A stretch of 64,000 bases of DNA from Phytophthora sp. 'mugwort' (GCA_033558025.1 JAUCEF010000007.1:5022001-5086000); one strand, 5' to 3'; shown: positions 44,003 to 54,768, counted from the first letter of the stretch. A program made the numbers and translations. Notes: generated by a model from the letters alone, not told the origin.

Positions 44003-45379
44003 GAGGTGACTTTTGTCGCGAACGCAGGCGGCGCGGCTTCATCTGCCGCGTTCTACTAATTTGCACACATGTTAGAGCATGTACGAGATGCGGGGCGCCA
44101 CGGAGAGCCCGCATCTATCTGAAAAGTGATAATTTAAAATACAACGGTTGAAGTGAAACAACAAAATGTCGGTGACTTCACTGCCAGCTCCTAGAACCTT
44201 GCCGCAATTTTCTCGATCGCTAGTAAATGTGCTTACTGATTGTTATGGATCGTGGAAAATATTTCGCAGGGAGGGTGAAAGACTAAGTAAGGCATTGCTG
44301 CACCCGTCTAGCCTCGTCACATTTCTGATATACACTGTCGTTTTGTATTGAATGTCTCACATTATTGTATTGAATGTATCTCACTTTACCCTAGTCCCCG
44401 AGGACAGATGGCATCGCGGTCTTAGGCTTTGCTTCGCAAGTCAGTCGCTGCGCTCCTGCGAGGAAAAGATTCTAAGTTCGATCCGCTACAGTGCTCGGCT
44501 CGCTGGGCTCGCCTCAGCAAATACCGAGCGGATTTGCAGTGGCTACACGCGCTCGCAACCGCTCTCTTCAGTTGGTCGTTTTATCTGACTTTCACCCCCT
44601 CTTTTCCTGGACGGGTACTCTAACCACTCTCAAAGACTAAATAGGAGGCGCAAAAAACTCCGGCGATGACATCCGTCCTGCCAACCTAATGATAGCTTAT
44701 TACCCATACTTGGTTATATTAAGATGATTCTAAAAAAAAAATTTTGTACGTACAAGTTTACTAAGTATTCTGGACATATCCTTGCGCGCATGTATGTTGG
44801 CAGTCATTGTTAACACATTGGACAGGTCAATAGCGAACACCAGTCACGTGAGCCCACGGTGGGGAGGTTTTCAAGCAATTGCGTTAGGCCCAAGATGATA
44901 GTCATCAAAAACCGACTACGAAAAGCATTATGCTGAAGCTACGAACGGAATGGAAGAGGATCTTGTGGGTCCTCAGTTCACCTTGTATCTCCCTGTATGG
45001 ATTCAGCGAAGTCGGGTAGTATACAAACAAGTACCGTTGCGAAGCAGCATACGACACCTGACAGCGCTCACGAAGAGGGAACGCCGAAGAGCGGACACCA
45101 GAATTCAAGGCACACGGTTATCACGCCAGTCTCTATGCGAGAGGATAACCAGGAGCACCACAACCTATGGTGAGTCATGTACAACCACCGTATCGGCCCG
45201 CGACACCGGCGTTGCTAACCTGCGTTAGGAAATACCAGACATCCTGCACACCGTAAGGATAGATAGTCTGCACCTCTTTCTCGCTCTCACAAAGGTGTTC
45301 GCGCGGCTTGTAACCTGAGGACGATCTTCAGCCCCCCCCCCCCCCCCTTCAGCAGACGTGATACATCTAACGGTACACG
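44003..45379. other. Intergenic, no gene recognised
   Basis: Ankyrin 3' region followed by AT-rich DNA. Short open frames lack domains. A C16 homopolymer (45332-45347) lies just before the Tc1-type element. Confidence 0.5.
45332..45347 (+). repeat. C16 homopolymer
   Basis: Sixteen C residues, 34 bp before the TA target duplication of the Tc1-type element. Confidence 0.9.
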
Positions 45380-45381
45380 TA

Positions 45382-45622
45382 CAGTGCGCGCCAAAAAATT
45401 AGGAACAAACTTTGCGGCGCGATATCTCGGCTTCCACTGAGCCGTTTGGCTTGCTGTTTAGATATGAGGTCGCTATTAGCAATAAAAAACGTTGGTTTAG
45501 GCTAACAACCTGAGTTTTGTAGTTGGTGATAGGGCTTCTATACAAAAGACCACAATCGACACCGCGTCAGAATAATAAAAACATGGCAGACATACAAAAT
45601 CCAATATTATTGGAATGATGGT
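45382..45622 (+). repeat. Left terminal inverted repeat of the Tc1-type element
   Basis: 241 bp, from CAGTGCGCGCCAAAA to TTGGAATGATGGTC. Tc1-type elements with long repeats usually carry transposase binding sites at both ends of each repeat. Confidence 0.9.
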
Positions 45623-45664
45623 CAAAATGGTTTGATGTGAGCTGACGCGTGTCAGTCGAGAATA

Positions 45665-46660
45665 ATGGGGCTCGGCCCCAGCGTGAAAGAGCATGAGCGC
45701 GGCCGAATGGAAGGGCTGCGCGAGGCGGGACTGACGATACGCGAGGTCGCTGACCGTGTGGGCCGCTCGCCCACGTGCGTGTGGAACAACGTGACCAAGA
45801 ATGAAGGAGAACGAGAGGTAGAGAAGCGAGGGCGTCCGCTGAGCCTGACTGATCGCGAGCTGCGCGCTGTGGTTCGAGCCGCGGCGACGGGCACATCCTC
45901 GGCGGCTACGCTCAAGGTTGACTACAACTGCTCGTGCTCGGTGCGCACAATCCAGCGCCTGCTCTCCAGCGTCGACTGGCTTGTGTACGCGAAGATGGAG
46001 AAGACACTGGACCTCACCCCGGCGCACAAGGAGGCACGGCGAACCTGGGCAAAGGAGATGGTGACCAAGCCCAAGATCTGGGAGCGCGTCGTGTTCTCGG
46101 ATGAGAAAAAGTTCAATCTCGACGGCCCCGATGGCTACAAGCACTACTGGCGCGATCTGCGCAAGGCACCGCGCACGTACGTCAATCGCCAGAATGGCGG
46201 CGGGTCAGTGATGGTCTGGGGGGCGTTCTCTTCGGCGGGTAGGTCCTCGCTGGCGATCCTGGTCGGCAAGCAGAAGTCAGAGGACTATGCCTACACCCTA
46301 TCTGAGTACTTGCTGCCTTTTGTTCACCTCCATCACGGAGTCGATTTTGTGTTTCAGCAGGACAACGCTCCCATACATTCGTCGGCCATGACGCGCGAGT
46401 TCCTTGGCGAAATGGAGGTCGAGGTCATGGAGTGGCCCGCTCGCTCCCCTGACCTCAACCCAATCGAGAATGTATGGAACGCGTTGTCCTCTGCTGTCTA
46501 CGCGAATGGCAAGCAGTATCGCTCAACATCGGACCTGACCCGCGCTGTTCTCGACGCCTGGGAGCGCCTCAGTCCATCGCTCTGTGACGCGCTCCTCACC
46601 TCGATGCCGAACCGGTGCATCGAAGTGATTGAGCGTCGCGGCGGTAAAACGCATTACTAG
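45665..46660 (+). CDS. Tc1-type transposase (DD34E), 331 residues
   Basis: N-terminal paired helix-turn-helix region ([21 protein letters not shown], residues ~15-35, then a second HTH near 60-105 separated by a GRP-like linker, KRGRPLSL). Catalytic triad: Asp in [12 protein letters not shown] (~145), Asp in [11 protein letters not shown] (~239) and Glu in [11 protein letters not shown] 35 residues later, giving DD34E spacing typical of the Tc1 group. It performs cut-and-paste transposition into TA. The ATG is 43 bp inside the left repeat's inner edge; the stop (46658-46660) is 5 bp from the right repeat. No frameshift. Confidence 0.95.
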   Translation: MGLGPSVKEHERGRMEGLREAGLTIREVADRVGRSPTCVWNNVTKNEGEREVEKRGRPLSLTDRELRAVVRAAATGTSSAATLKVDYNCSCSVRTIQRLLSSVDWLVYAKMEKTLDLTPAHKEARRTWAKEMVTKPKIWERVVFSDEKKFNLDGPDGYKHYWRDLRKAPRTYVNRQNGGGSVMVWGAFSSAGRSSLAILVGKQKSEDYAYTLSEYLLPFVHLHHGVDFVFQQDNAPIHSSAMTREFLGEMEVEVMEWPARSPDLNPIENVWNALSSAVYANGKQYRSTSDLTRAVLDAWERLSPSLCDALLTSMPNRCIEVIERRGGKTHY

Positions 46661-46664
46661 GTCC

Positions 46665-46906
46665 GACCATCATTCCAATAATATTGGATTTTGTATGTCT
46701 GCCATGTTTTTATTATTCTGACGCAGTGTCGATTGTGGTCTTTTGTATAGAAGCCCTATCACCAACTACAAAACTCAGGTTGTTAGCCTAAACCAACGTT
46801 TTTTATTGCTAATAGCGACCTCATATCTAAACAGCAAGCCAAACGGCTCAGTGGAAGCCGAGATATCGCGCCGCAAAGTTTGTTCCTAATTTTTTGGCGC
46901 GCACTG
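46665..46906 (-). repeat. Right terminal inverted repeat of the Tc1-type element
   Basis: Complement of 45382-45622 with one noted substitution (GTGTCG against GGTGTCG on the other side). Confidence 0.9.
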
Positions 46907-46908
46907 TA

Positions 46909-47735
46909 CGTGGCAAACATCCGAGACATACTGGTACCGGATGGGCAAGTGGTCAGTGACCACTGGTCACGCCCGGACCGTTACAAATGCTGCAGTTGCA
47001 GGTTACGTCAACGGCGCCAGGTTCGGGATCCCCCTCCCCCCAACTTAATGATTAAGTGTCTCCCGAGTTGGGACCCAAGGCATGAAAATAACCATCAACA
47101 AACGCCCCCCTTCAAGTCTTCTGGGGATAAACTGAATAACAACCGATCGCGGAAAGTGCCCTGCATGGACCCGGAACTTGCCGTTTAAATGCCGCAGCGC
47201 CAAGCACGAGTGCTGTCATCTCCAATGTGGGCTTGGAGCCGGTCAGCCTCTTACGCGGACGTGGAAGGGCGTGGATACACACCATGCTGGGCGGGATACC
47301 GGTACATGTACATGTACCACTGAAGTTTCACGCCACATCGTACGGAAGGATGGAGGCTGCTCGCGAGCTCGCACCGAGTTCTGCCGGACTGCCTCGCGCC
47401 TGGGTGCCCGAGCGCAATTTCAGCACGTGCTGCAGAACTCTCGGGACGCGAGACTTAGCGGCAAAGCGTAGGCTGAAAAAGTCGGCACATTTTGGCACGC
47501 GCCATGCACGACCTGAAGCTGATGACTGCGGAAATGGATGCCTGCCCAGTTTGCGTCGACAAGTCAGAAATTACACTGAGTCTTTGTATGGTCTGAACCG
47601 GATGTCTCAAGGGTACGTCGTCAACGCTCGCGCTCTGTCCAAGTTGGACTCCTCAACAGATGCCCGACGCGGTCTGGTCCTCCCTCGATGCGGGCACTGG
47701 CTGACGTCGGGGGTGTTGGCGAGATGATGGCCATT
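46909..47735. other. Upstream region of the elicitin-like gene
   Basis: No gene recognised. A perfect 18 bp palindrome GGTACATGTACATGTACC lies at 47301-47318, about 440 bp upstream of the initiator element. Open frames here have no domains. Confidence 0.45.
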
Positions 47736-47739
47736 GAGC

Positions 47740-47753
47740 TCACTTCCGAATTT
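47740..47753 (+). promoter_or_regulatory. Oomycete initiator (Inr) of the elicitin-like gene
   Basis: TCACTTCCGAATTT matches the oomycete initiator consensus TCAYTTYYNMWTTT at every position. It is 78 nt upstream of the elicitin ATG, within the usual distance for transcription start in Phytophthora, and supports that gene's start. Confidence 0.75.
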
Positions 47754-47817
47754 TCTATCTGCAGATCAAGCAGCCAGCGTCTACTCCCGATCTCGTCAGT
47801 ACTTCATCACCTTCATC

Positions 47818-48423
47818 ATGAAGTTCGCCGCCATCGCCTCTACTGCCGCGCTTATTGCCGTTGCCAACGCCGCCACCCAGTGCGACGTGAGCTCTCTCGC
47901 GAAGCTCGTGGAATTGCCGGACACGAAAACTTGTGCCTCGGACTCGGGCTACTCGGTGATCTCGAGGGCCACCCCCACGGAGACCCAGATGGCCAGCATG
48001 TGCACCAGCACTGCCTGCCAGTCGGTGCTTTCGCAGCTCAAGTCGCTCGCCCCGTCCGAGTGTTCGGTCGGCGATTTTGCCTTGTATGCCGACCTGCTCA
48101 CCCCGCTGACGAACCACTGCGCCGGCGGCGCGTCTACCGGCTCGTCTACCGGCTCGTCGGCCCCCACCACCACTGTGGGCTCCACGGCTGGCTCCAGTAC
48201 CACGGGTACCGTGACGGCTAGCTCCACGGGCTCGGGCGCCCCGACCACCACTACAGCTCCGACTACCTCAAGTGGCTCGAGCACCCCGGAGACCACCACC
48301 TCACCATCTACGGCTGCTTCGGCCGCTTCGGCTGCTGCCTCCGCCTCGGGCAGCAGTGGCGCCAGCATGGCCGCCGTCTCGGCTGGTGCCGTTCTTGCCG
48401 CCGTAGCCGCCACGTTCTTCTAA
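47818..48423 (+). CDS. Elicitin-like secreted protein with GPI-anchor-type C-terminus
   Basis: 201 residues from ATG 47818. Signal peptide of about 19-20 residues (MKFAAIASTAALIAVANAA), then a six-cysteine elicitin fold with spacing C-x16-C-x22-C-x4-C-x14-C-x18-C. This is nearer to the elicitin-like (ELL) subgroups than to classical 98-residue elicitins (first and last gaps are shorter). A Ser/Thr/Ala-rich wall-spanning tail (~90 residues) follows, and the end is hydrophobic (SMAAVSAGAVLAAVAATFF), the pattern for GPI attachment. Elicitins bind sterols and can be recognised by plants. No introns, as usual for the family. A downstream hairpin lies at 48688-48723. Confidence 0.9.
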   Translation: MKFAAIASTAALIAVANAATQCDVSSLAKLVELPDTKTCASDSGYSVISRATPTETQMASMCTSTACQSVLSQLKSLAPSECSVGDFALYADLLTPLTNHCAGGASTGSSTGSSAPTTTVGSTAGSSTTGTVTASSTGSGAPTTTTAPTTSSGSSTPETTTSPSTAASAASAAASASGSSGASMAAVSAGAVLAAVAATFF

Positions 48424-49420
48424 GTCGTAGCTGCTTGAGAAGATCAGTTTTGGTCCCCGTTATAAAGAAAATATTTGTCCTCATAGCGGATTTATTACTG
48501 TCAACATCGCGTTTCGTTGTTTTGCTCGTACAGTACATGTACAGTAGTATGTGTGTAAGTGCTGAGCGCTGAGCTGATAAAAAAACACGTAATTCCTATA
48601 TTGACTGTATAAACGTTTGCCGTTCTAGCTGAATATTTATACGTTCGTTCAGGCGGTGCGATGTACCACAGAGCAGCCAGTGGGTACCCTAGAAACCCAA
48701 ATAGTAGCCTGTGGGTTTCTAGGATATTAAAACTAAGTTTATCTCTTTACGGTAATTACTTTGCTGGATACGTAAAATCTGCTAATATTTTCGCATCGTG
48801 TAAAACTTATAAACCGAGTATAAACATTTAGACGTTTCTAATCGTACTGTCATTACCAGCACTGAGCGCTCGCTGTTAGTCGAATGGCTCCGAGAAAAAG
48901 AATAAGGATACAGAATAAATAAAAACTAATTATTTTATTGTTTCTTCTGTCGAGAGAAATCGAAAACTGCTGGAATGTATTTTGTGAGTACATAACATAG
49001 TACAACAGTAGTACTTATTTTTTATTACTGGAAAAGAATTTCTGAAATTTTTTAATCATTTATTTTTAAAATACTAGGAGCCATGGTAACATTACATTAC
49101 ACTAAATACGAATGACTCGAAGGTACGTTTCGGACAATTCAGAATCAAGGAAGCGGCGGCCTTCGCGTCTTATTTACGAGCTCGAGTGTGATGGAAGCAA
49201 ACTTCTATACTAGAGCACAGCCACACTATTGCATTAACACGTTAGGGCTGCTTGCGCCATACAAGAATGTACCCTTTATTAACTTGATCTAACCTTCTGT
49301 CCGGTTCCGTTCACACTGGACCCAACTATTATAGGGACGACAGTTAGATCGCATTTCGATTGAGCTCTCTTCTCGACGCTCGTCTTCTCTCTCACCACGC
49401 GCACTACCAGAGTCGGCGAG
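48424..49420. other. AT-rich intergenic region and kinase promoter
   Basis: No gene recognised. Contains the 12 bp hairpin at 48688-48723 and a pyrimidine-rich leader (TCTTCTCTCTCACC) just before the kinase ATG. A weak initiator-like GCATTTCGATTG lies at ~49351. Confidence 0.5.
48688..48723. repeat. Perfect 12 bp hairpin
   Basis: CCTAGAAACCCA (48688-48699) and its complement TGGGTTTCTAGG (48712-48723) around a 12-nt loop, 265 bp past the elicitin stop. Confidence 0.85.
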
Positions 49421-51399
49421 ATGGCATCTCGACGAGGACGACGTCACGCGGCCTGGTGCTTATGTTTGACCCTCCTCTGCCTGTTCTTCACTGCTGTGAC
49501 CTCCCAGTCCGGTGAGTAGCTGGCCGATGACATTGTTGCCCCGAAAACGCGTTTAAATTGGTTCGCCTGGCTTCAGGCGACACTTCTTCCGCTCATACAG
49601 ATACTAGTTCAGCAGATACCCCAATTACAACAATGCCAACGATCACGACAGCGCCAGCCACTTCGACGCCCATCACGACGGCGCCGACAATTACGGCTCC
49701 TGCCACAACTGCGCCGGCAACGACGTCACCAACCCCGACCACGACGTCGCCAACACCAACCGCGACAGCTCCACACCCGACAACGACAGCTCCACGCCCG
49801 ACAACAACAGTCCCAAGACCCATGACGACTGCACCAACGCCAACCACAACAGCTCCGGCCACGACAACAACACCAGCCGCACGGACACCAGCAACTCCCA
49901 GCACCACCAAGGCAACGACGTCTTCACCAGCGCGCACAACTGCAGCGGCGGTCGTTGAGAGCTATAACTCGTCAACGCTGCCTCCCGGGGTGGACGCGAG
50001 TATGCTTAACGGCGCCGAACTCGTCACAGTGGAGGTCACGGAGACGACGCTGGGGGACGGCACCATCTCGTACAGCTACGTGGTCATCACGAGGAGCGGC
50101 GGCACAGAGAAAACGATCGTGCTGAGTCCGACAACCAGCTCAGCCACCAGCACCAGCACCAGTTGCTACAGGAACACGGCAGCTCAGTCGGGCAGCTCGC
50201 TGGCGGACTCCAACAACGCCATTGCCAAGCCTTCCAGCTCCATCAGCGTCGGGGTCATTGTCGGCATCATCGTGACGGCCGTGGTCTTCATGCTCGTGCT
50301 GTTTGCGTTCTTCATCGCGCAACGCCGACACAACAAACGCCGACCCAGCGACGCTTCTTCAGACGACTTTTTAGAGTCCCCCATCGTGGGGAAGCAGACA
50401 CGGCTACTTGAGCAGGGCCAGTCGCCGGCAGACACCGAATACCAGGAAATCACTCGAACAACTGCAAACTCGCGCTCATCTGGGGGTTCAATGCCTGACG
50501 GCAGGCGGCGCCGGAGCACACTGTGGGAAGACCCGGTCATCCTGGCGTCGCGGATCCCAATCGATCGCATTGAGCTGGGAGCCGTCATCAGCCGCGGGGG
50601 CTTTGGCGAGGTGCACCGCGGACGCTACCGAGAGCAGGACGTGGCCATCAAGACGCTGCTGCCAGAGAAGCGCAAGGACTTGGCGCACATCCAGGCATTC
50701 CTATCTGAAGTGCGGCTCATGGCGACCATGGAACACCCGCACATTGTCCAGTTCGTCGGCGTGGCGTGGGAGTCGCTGAGCGACCTCTTCTGCGTGACAG
50801 AGTTTATGGCCGGTGGGGACCTGCGGTCGCTACTAAGGAATTACCTCGCGAACGGCGTCCCGCAGGGCATGGACGCCAGTAAGATGCAGATCGCGTACCA
50901 GGTGGCCTATGCACTGACGTACCTACACTCGCTGGAGCCCGTGGTACTGCACCGCGATCTCAAGTCTCGCAACATCCTGCTGACGGAGTCTCTGGACGCC
51001 AAGCTCACGGACTTTGGCGCCTCGCGCATCCGTTCGGACGCGACCATGACCGCCGGCGTGGGGAGTTCGCTGTGGATGGCGCCAGAGGTGATGATGGGCA
51101 AGCGTTACGACGAGAAGGCGGACGTGTTCTCGCTAGGCGTGGTGATCTCGGAGCTGGACACGCATGAACTGCCGTACTCGCACGCGAAGGAGGGTAATAG
51201 CGGCAGCAGCGGACACTCGCTGCCGGACACGGCATTGCTGCAAATGGTGTCAATGGGCAAACTGCGCGTGCAGTTCTCGCCGTTCATGGACCCCGACATT
51301 GTTCGCTTCGTGGGCTGCTGCGTGAACGTGGACCCTCGAGCGCGCCCCACGGCGGCCGAGGTGCTCTACTATTTGCAGGTGGCGACACGGCAGTACTGA
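49421..51399 (+). CDS. Receptor-like TKL-family protein kinase, two exons
   Basis: Proposed join 49421-49511 and 49577-51399 (intron GTGAGT...TTCAG, 65 nt), 637 residues. Exon 1 encodes the signal peptide (RRHAAWCLCLTLLCLFFTAVTS). Residues ~33-150 are a mucin-like Thr/Pro-rich ectodomain, followed by a short folded extracellular part and a single transmembrane helix at ~254-276 (VGVIVGIIVTAVVFMLVLFAFF) with a basic stop-transfer (RRHNKRR). Kinase domain ~362-635: glycine loop GGFGEV (371-376), VAIK Lys389, HRDLK with Asp491, DFG 509-511 and APE near 532, all intact. The activation segment and DLKSRN loop fit tyrosine-kinase-like Ser/Thr kinases, a family expanded in oomycetes. Ligand unknown. 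Confidence 0.93.
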
Positions 51400-52340
51400 C
51401 ACCGGATACGTATTTTGATATATTAATTAAAGTTACATGCACACAAAGTGCATCCTTTTCTCCCTTCATGCTTCTTTCCAGTTGCTTGACAGTCCCATCA
51501 TCGCCGCACGATCGATATGTCTATAAACTTATCTCCTCCGACGCTTCCTCAGGAATCCTCACAGCCGACGCTTGCAGAATAGCTCAGCGCCGTCACGCTT
51601 CAGTTGTATCTCTCGACACGTGCGGGTGTTGCTTATATATTTGGCATGTACAGTACAGACAGTCCTCTCGGCCGTAATATCCCAAAATTTGATACACTCC
51701 AGATAGAGATAAAATTGACATCTCCTTTTCTAGTTATAATACAAAAAGCAGGAATATCACTATATGGAGCTGTTTAACTATAATAATGATCCATTTGCAA
51801 CAGGCCTGTGAAAGAATCCAGTAGGTGTTGCGGCCCTGCTTACGTCTAACTCTTCTCTGAACGCTCGCTGCATGCTGCATTACTTGAAGCCGCTGCACAC
51901 ATCTTGAAGACATCCTTATCGCATCGGCGCTTTGAAAGAGGTTGGTCATCCACTGAAATCGTTTCCGTGGTCATGTTTTCCGGCGTCCGGTCGACAGCAG
52001 CCATGCCACTCTCGTCTCTATCGTTTACATCATCACTTTCCATCTCATGCGGTGCATCGTTTATCTCAACTCAACGCGGTAGAAATCTTTGTCGTAGGGT
52101 CGGCCGCTGTAATGTTCTCGTCTGGTGGGTCGTCTATCGACATCGAATTGGAGGTGTGCGTCCGTGATGCCGTCTTCCTCTTCGGGTTCCGCGTACAAAC
52201 ACGTCTAGTGGTCAAGAAGACATGTCTTCTACCAGCAGAGCAGTTAATAAAACTGTCGGTAGGCACGTGCTCTTGATGCTCTACGCCACCGCCTGCCGCA
52301 CGCCAACTGTGACGGGGTACACAACACCTTGCGCACAGGA
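51400..52340. other. Intergenic region between kinase and family B remnant
   Basis: Kinase 3' region, then a stretch with two possibly related minus-strand acidic fragments described separately. No intact gene recognised. Confidence 0.45.
51846..52200 (-). pseudogene. Acidic hypothetical fragment, possibly a duplicated exon
   Basis: A minus-strand frame from ATG 52043 (MESDDVNDRDESGMAAVD) contains RTPENMTTETISVDD, QPLSKRRCDK and a Cys/Ala-rich end. Immediately upstream (52190-52066) another frame encodes the similar NSMSIDDPPDENITAADPTTKIS. I do not recognise a family. Too short and broken to call a gene with confidence. Confidence 0.25.
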
Positions 52341-54373
52341 AGTCTGACTTCCGGACAGTGATTTCCGGCAACAAGCTGACGCACCGCTTCATTGGACCCT
52401 TCGCGGTCCGGGCCAGGCATGGTGCGGCATATACCATTGGCCTGCCTAAGTCGATGACGACCCACCCGACGTTCTCCGTGGGCTGTATGAGCGGTACCAT
52501 GATCCGCAGGGCTCACAGGCCCCAGCGTTACACAACGAGGCTGGGACCCTTCTCTCTGAGCGTGCCCAGAACCAGAAGCACAGGTACCTTGGGGGGCCGC
52601 GGAAGGGCTCTATACGAAGGAACCCCGGCTGCATATGCCGAGTATGAGCCATAGTGATACGACTGGGAATACGCAGGAGGAGCTCCCGCCTGTGGCACAT
52701 GCCACAGGAGGTCCCTAGAGACAGCTCCCGTTGGACTCGGTCCATGGACGCCCAAAACGCCTCCAGGCGCTAGAAATCTCGTCCACATCATTCGTACGAC
52801 GGCCGACCCGCCCTTCAAGTGCCGACAAGTCATCGGCCAGACGATTCAGGTCGTCACGAATTGGCCCAAGGACCCCAGTGGCCCTGGCCTGGGCGGCAGC
52901 AGCCCCGCCCTCACCAATTCCAAGCGCAATCGCAAGCGCATGGACTCGACGACGAAGAGCGGTGTCTTCAACGACCCGAGGTGGAGCCGAAGGCGGCACA
53001 CCAGGTCCTGAGCTGGACCGGAGGGGTGGTGCCTCATACCCGTACTCGTACGAGGGCGCCGCTACATCTCCTTAACCATAATTAGGAGGCCCACTACCAC
53101 GTGGAGCGTGTACTCCAGGAGCGGCGCGTCCACAGGATGCGCCAGCTCCGCGTGAAATGGAGGGGATACTGGAGGTTGAGTACTCCTGGGAGCCGATTGA
53201 ACAGCTTCAGGCTGATTGCCCGAAGGCTGTCGCGATCTGGGAACATAATTGGCGACGCTTTCGTAAGTAATTCGGGCTTTCTTGCCCGAGCAGGTTGTCG
53301 CCGTAGCACCAAGACTGTACCCGCGCTCATCATGCGCTCAGAAGCAGAATGCTTTTGCAATTCTCGAGAGAGCTGCCGTTTGCCTACCACATGGACAAAT
53401 TCAATGCGCAGATCTCGGAGGTCAAGGATGGCCTCCAGGGTGAGATCCTGCCGGAGAACCTTGAGTTGTCCTTGTGAGCAGCGCGTAGCTGCCCACTTCC
53501 AAAAGACGGCCTCGGCCTCTTGGAAAGGGTCACAGTGTGAGGGAATCACGGCTGGATAGCCCCACACAGGTCGCAGTCCCGACCGGAGCTCTGGCTTCTT
53601 TCGGCGCCTCGTGAACTCCTTGAGCGGGATGTTATGCGGTGCCAGGAGCACGCACCGAGCGATGCTCATGTTTTGGAACAGGGGCTGCTTGGCTACCAGG
53701 TGGCGCTCACAGGCGCCCCTAGAAGAGCGCCGGCCGAGAAGCACGCGAGGCGGCTGGATCTGACCCATGCAGGCGGCAGATCCGTGGGACTCCTCAAGAG
53801 GGAAGTGCCCAGGAGTGTAAGGTGGTCACACGAACAGGTGAAGGATACTTCACAAATGACCGGGTCGCCGGTGCCCGCACTCCCTTATGACGAGCAGCCT
53901 GGTACTCCGACTGCTGCCCGTCGAGATCGTTGGAGATCTCTCGGAGGATTCGGCCCTCTTCTTCCTCGTCGGAAGAAGAACTGAAGTGGCCCTTGCTCGT
54001 GAGCGTGAGGGTTCCATACCCTTCACGGATCGGAGAACTGGAAGCAGCTCGCCGCTTACGGCTGACTTCCGAGGCAGCTGCAGCCTTATCTGCCTTGGCG
54101 CGTGCAGTTGCCTCAGCGAGCGTCAAGTTCTTGACCGGAGAACGGTTCTCTTCGTCCTCCTTGGGTAAGCACGGGCTCCCCCTGACGCTCGGGCGTCTCC
54201 GGCGCATCGCCATCGTCGCCGTTATGGCTAGACAGCGGGATACGGGACCCAAGCGAGTCCGACTGACTCGGGTCGCCGTCAGACCCCTTGACGAGCGGGA
54301 TTTCGTTATCGCCCCAGGACACGGGGGACTTCTCCAAGTCCTCCTCAGGCGGATCAGGTGCCTTGGGGGTCAC
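52341..54373 (+). mobile_element. Family B element B-2, left part (pol 3' end and antisense gene)
   Basis: Starts in pol at ~52365 (KLTHRFIGPFAVRARHGAAYTIGL). Continues through a chromodomain at 53095-53190 (HVERVLQERR...QLRVKWRGYW) and the antisense gene, and is interrupted at 54373 by insertion of the family A element. It resumes at 61377. The 5' truncation at ~52340 is abrupt. Confidence 0.85.
53200..54373 (-). pseudogene. Antisense accessory gene of family B (copy B-2, main part)
   Basis: Minus strand; the first ~45 codons are at 61377-61513, separated by the family A insertion. After the break come KSPVSWGDNEIPLVKGSDG (~54300), PVKNLTLAEATARAKADKAAAA (~54130), GYGTLTLTSKGHFSSSSDEEEEGRI (~54020), FVKYPSPV (~53855), then FQNMSIARCVLLAPHN (~53660), WGYPAVIPSHCDPFQEAEAV (~53550), DLRIEFVHVVGKRQL (~53400) and SLRAISLKLF (~53235). 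Frame breaks near 54150 and 53790. The sense frame over the same stretch has two stops that B-1 lacks, while the antisense frame stays open. Unknown function. Confidence 0.6.
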
Positions 54374-54768
54374 TGTAACGAGGTTACACGAACGTAACAC
54401 GAGTATAGCAGTGCTACGTGTCACCTTGTAGTAAGTGGTACTTGGTACCACCTGGATTAACGGGTCAGTACGTGGCCACAGGGCCACTCGATACGCATTT
54501 GACTAGGTTTAACTATGGTATATAGTTAGAGTTATACATTTACACAACAGGCGGCATTGCCGCAGATAAGCAAACAAATAACAGTTCAGTTTTAGCATCA
54601 AAGAGAGTATTGCCCTAGGTTTAGAAATGCTGACTCTTTGTCTCTAGTTGTTATTGTATAACTAGAGTGATCTAAGACTCTGCGGAGACCTGAGGGGTTA
54701 GGATAACCACAGCCAAGACTCGGTCATACGTCTTCCTCTGACGCATTATGCTACGCAACCGCGCTGCA
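54374..54768 (+). repeat. 5' LTR-A
   Basis: 395 bp, begins TGTAACGAGG, ends GCGCTGCA. Close to the 3' copy, with scattered differences. Confidence 0.9.

Larger units (their letters stand above)
45382..46906 (+). mobile_element. Tc1-type DNA transposon with ~240 bp terminal inverted repeats, apparently intact
   Basis: 1,525 bp, flanked by TA on both sides (45380-45381 and 46907-46908), the target duplication of Tc1/mariner elements. Ends are CAGTGCGCGCC and its complement. Terminal repeats 45382-45622 and 46665-46906 are nearly identical (one C/T difference noted). The uninterrupted transposase frame fills the space between them. Long near-identical repeats, an open frame and a complete catalytic triad suggest recent transposition and possible activity. 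Confidence 0.92.

Noticed and set aside
45497..46144. 215-residue minus-strand frame in the Tc1-type element
   Set aside because: Antisense of the transposase N-terminus and left repeat; no independent evidence.
47227..47727. 166-residue frame upstream of the elicitin-like gene
   Set aside because: Starts without ATG, no domain, and runs towards the initiator region; likely non-coding.
47949..48413. Minus-strand frame opposite the elicitin tail
   Set aside because: Product of Ser/Thr/Ala-rich codon bias on the sense strand.
49593..49937. Val/Gly-rich minus-strand frame opposite the kinase ectodomain
   Set aside because: Antisense of ACA/ACG/CCA-rich Thr-Pro codons.
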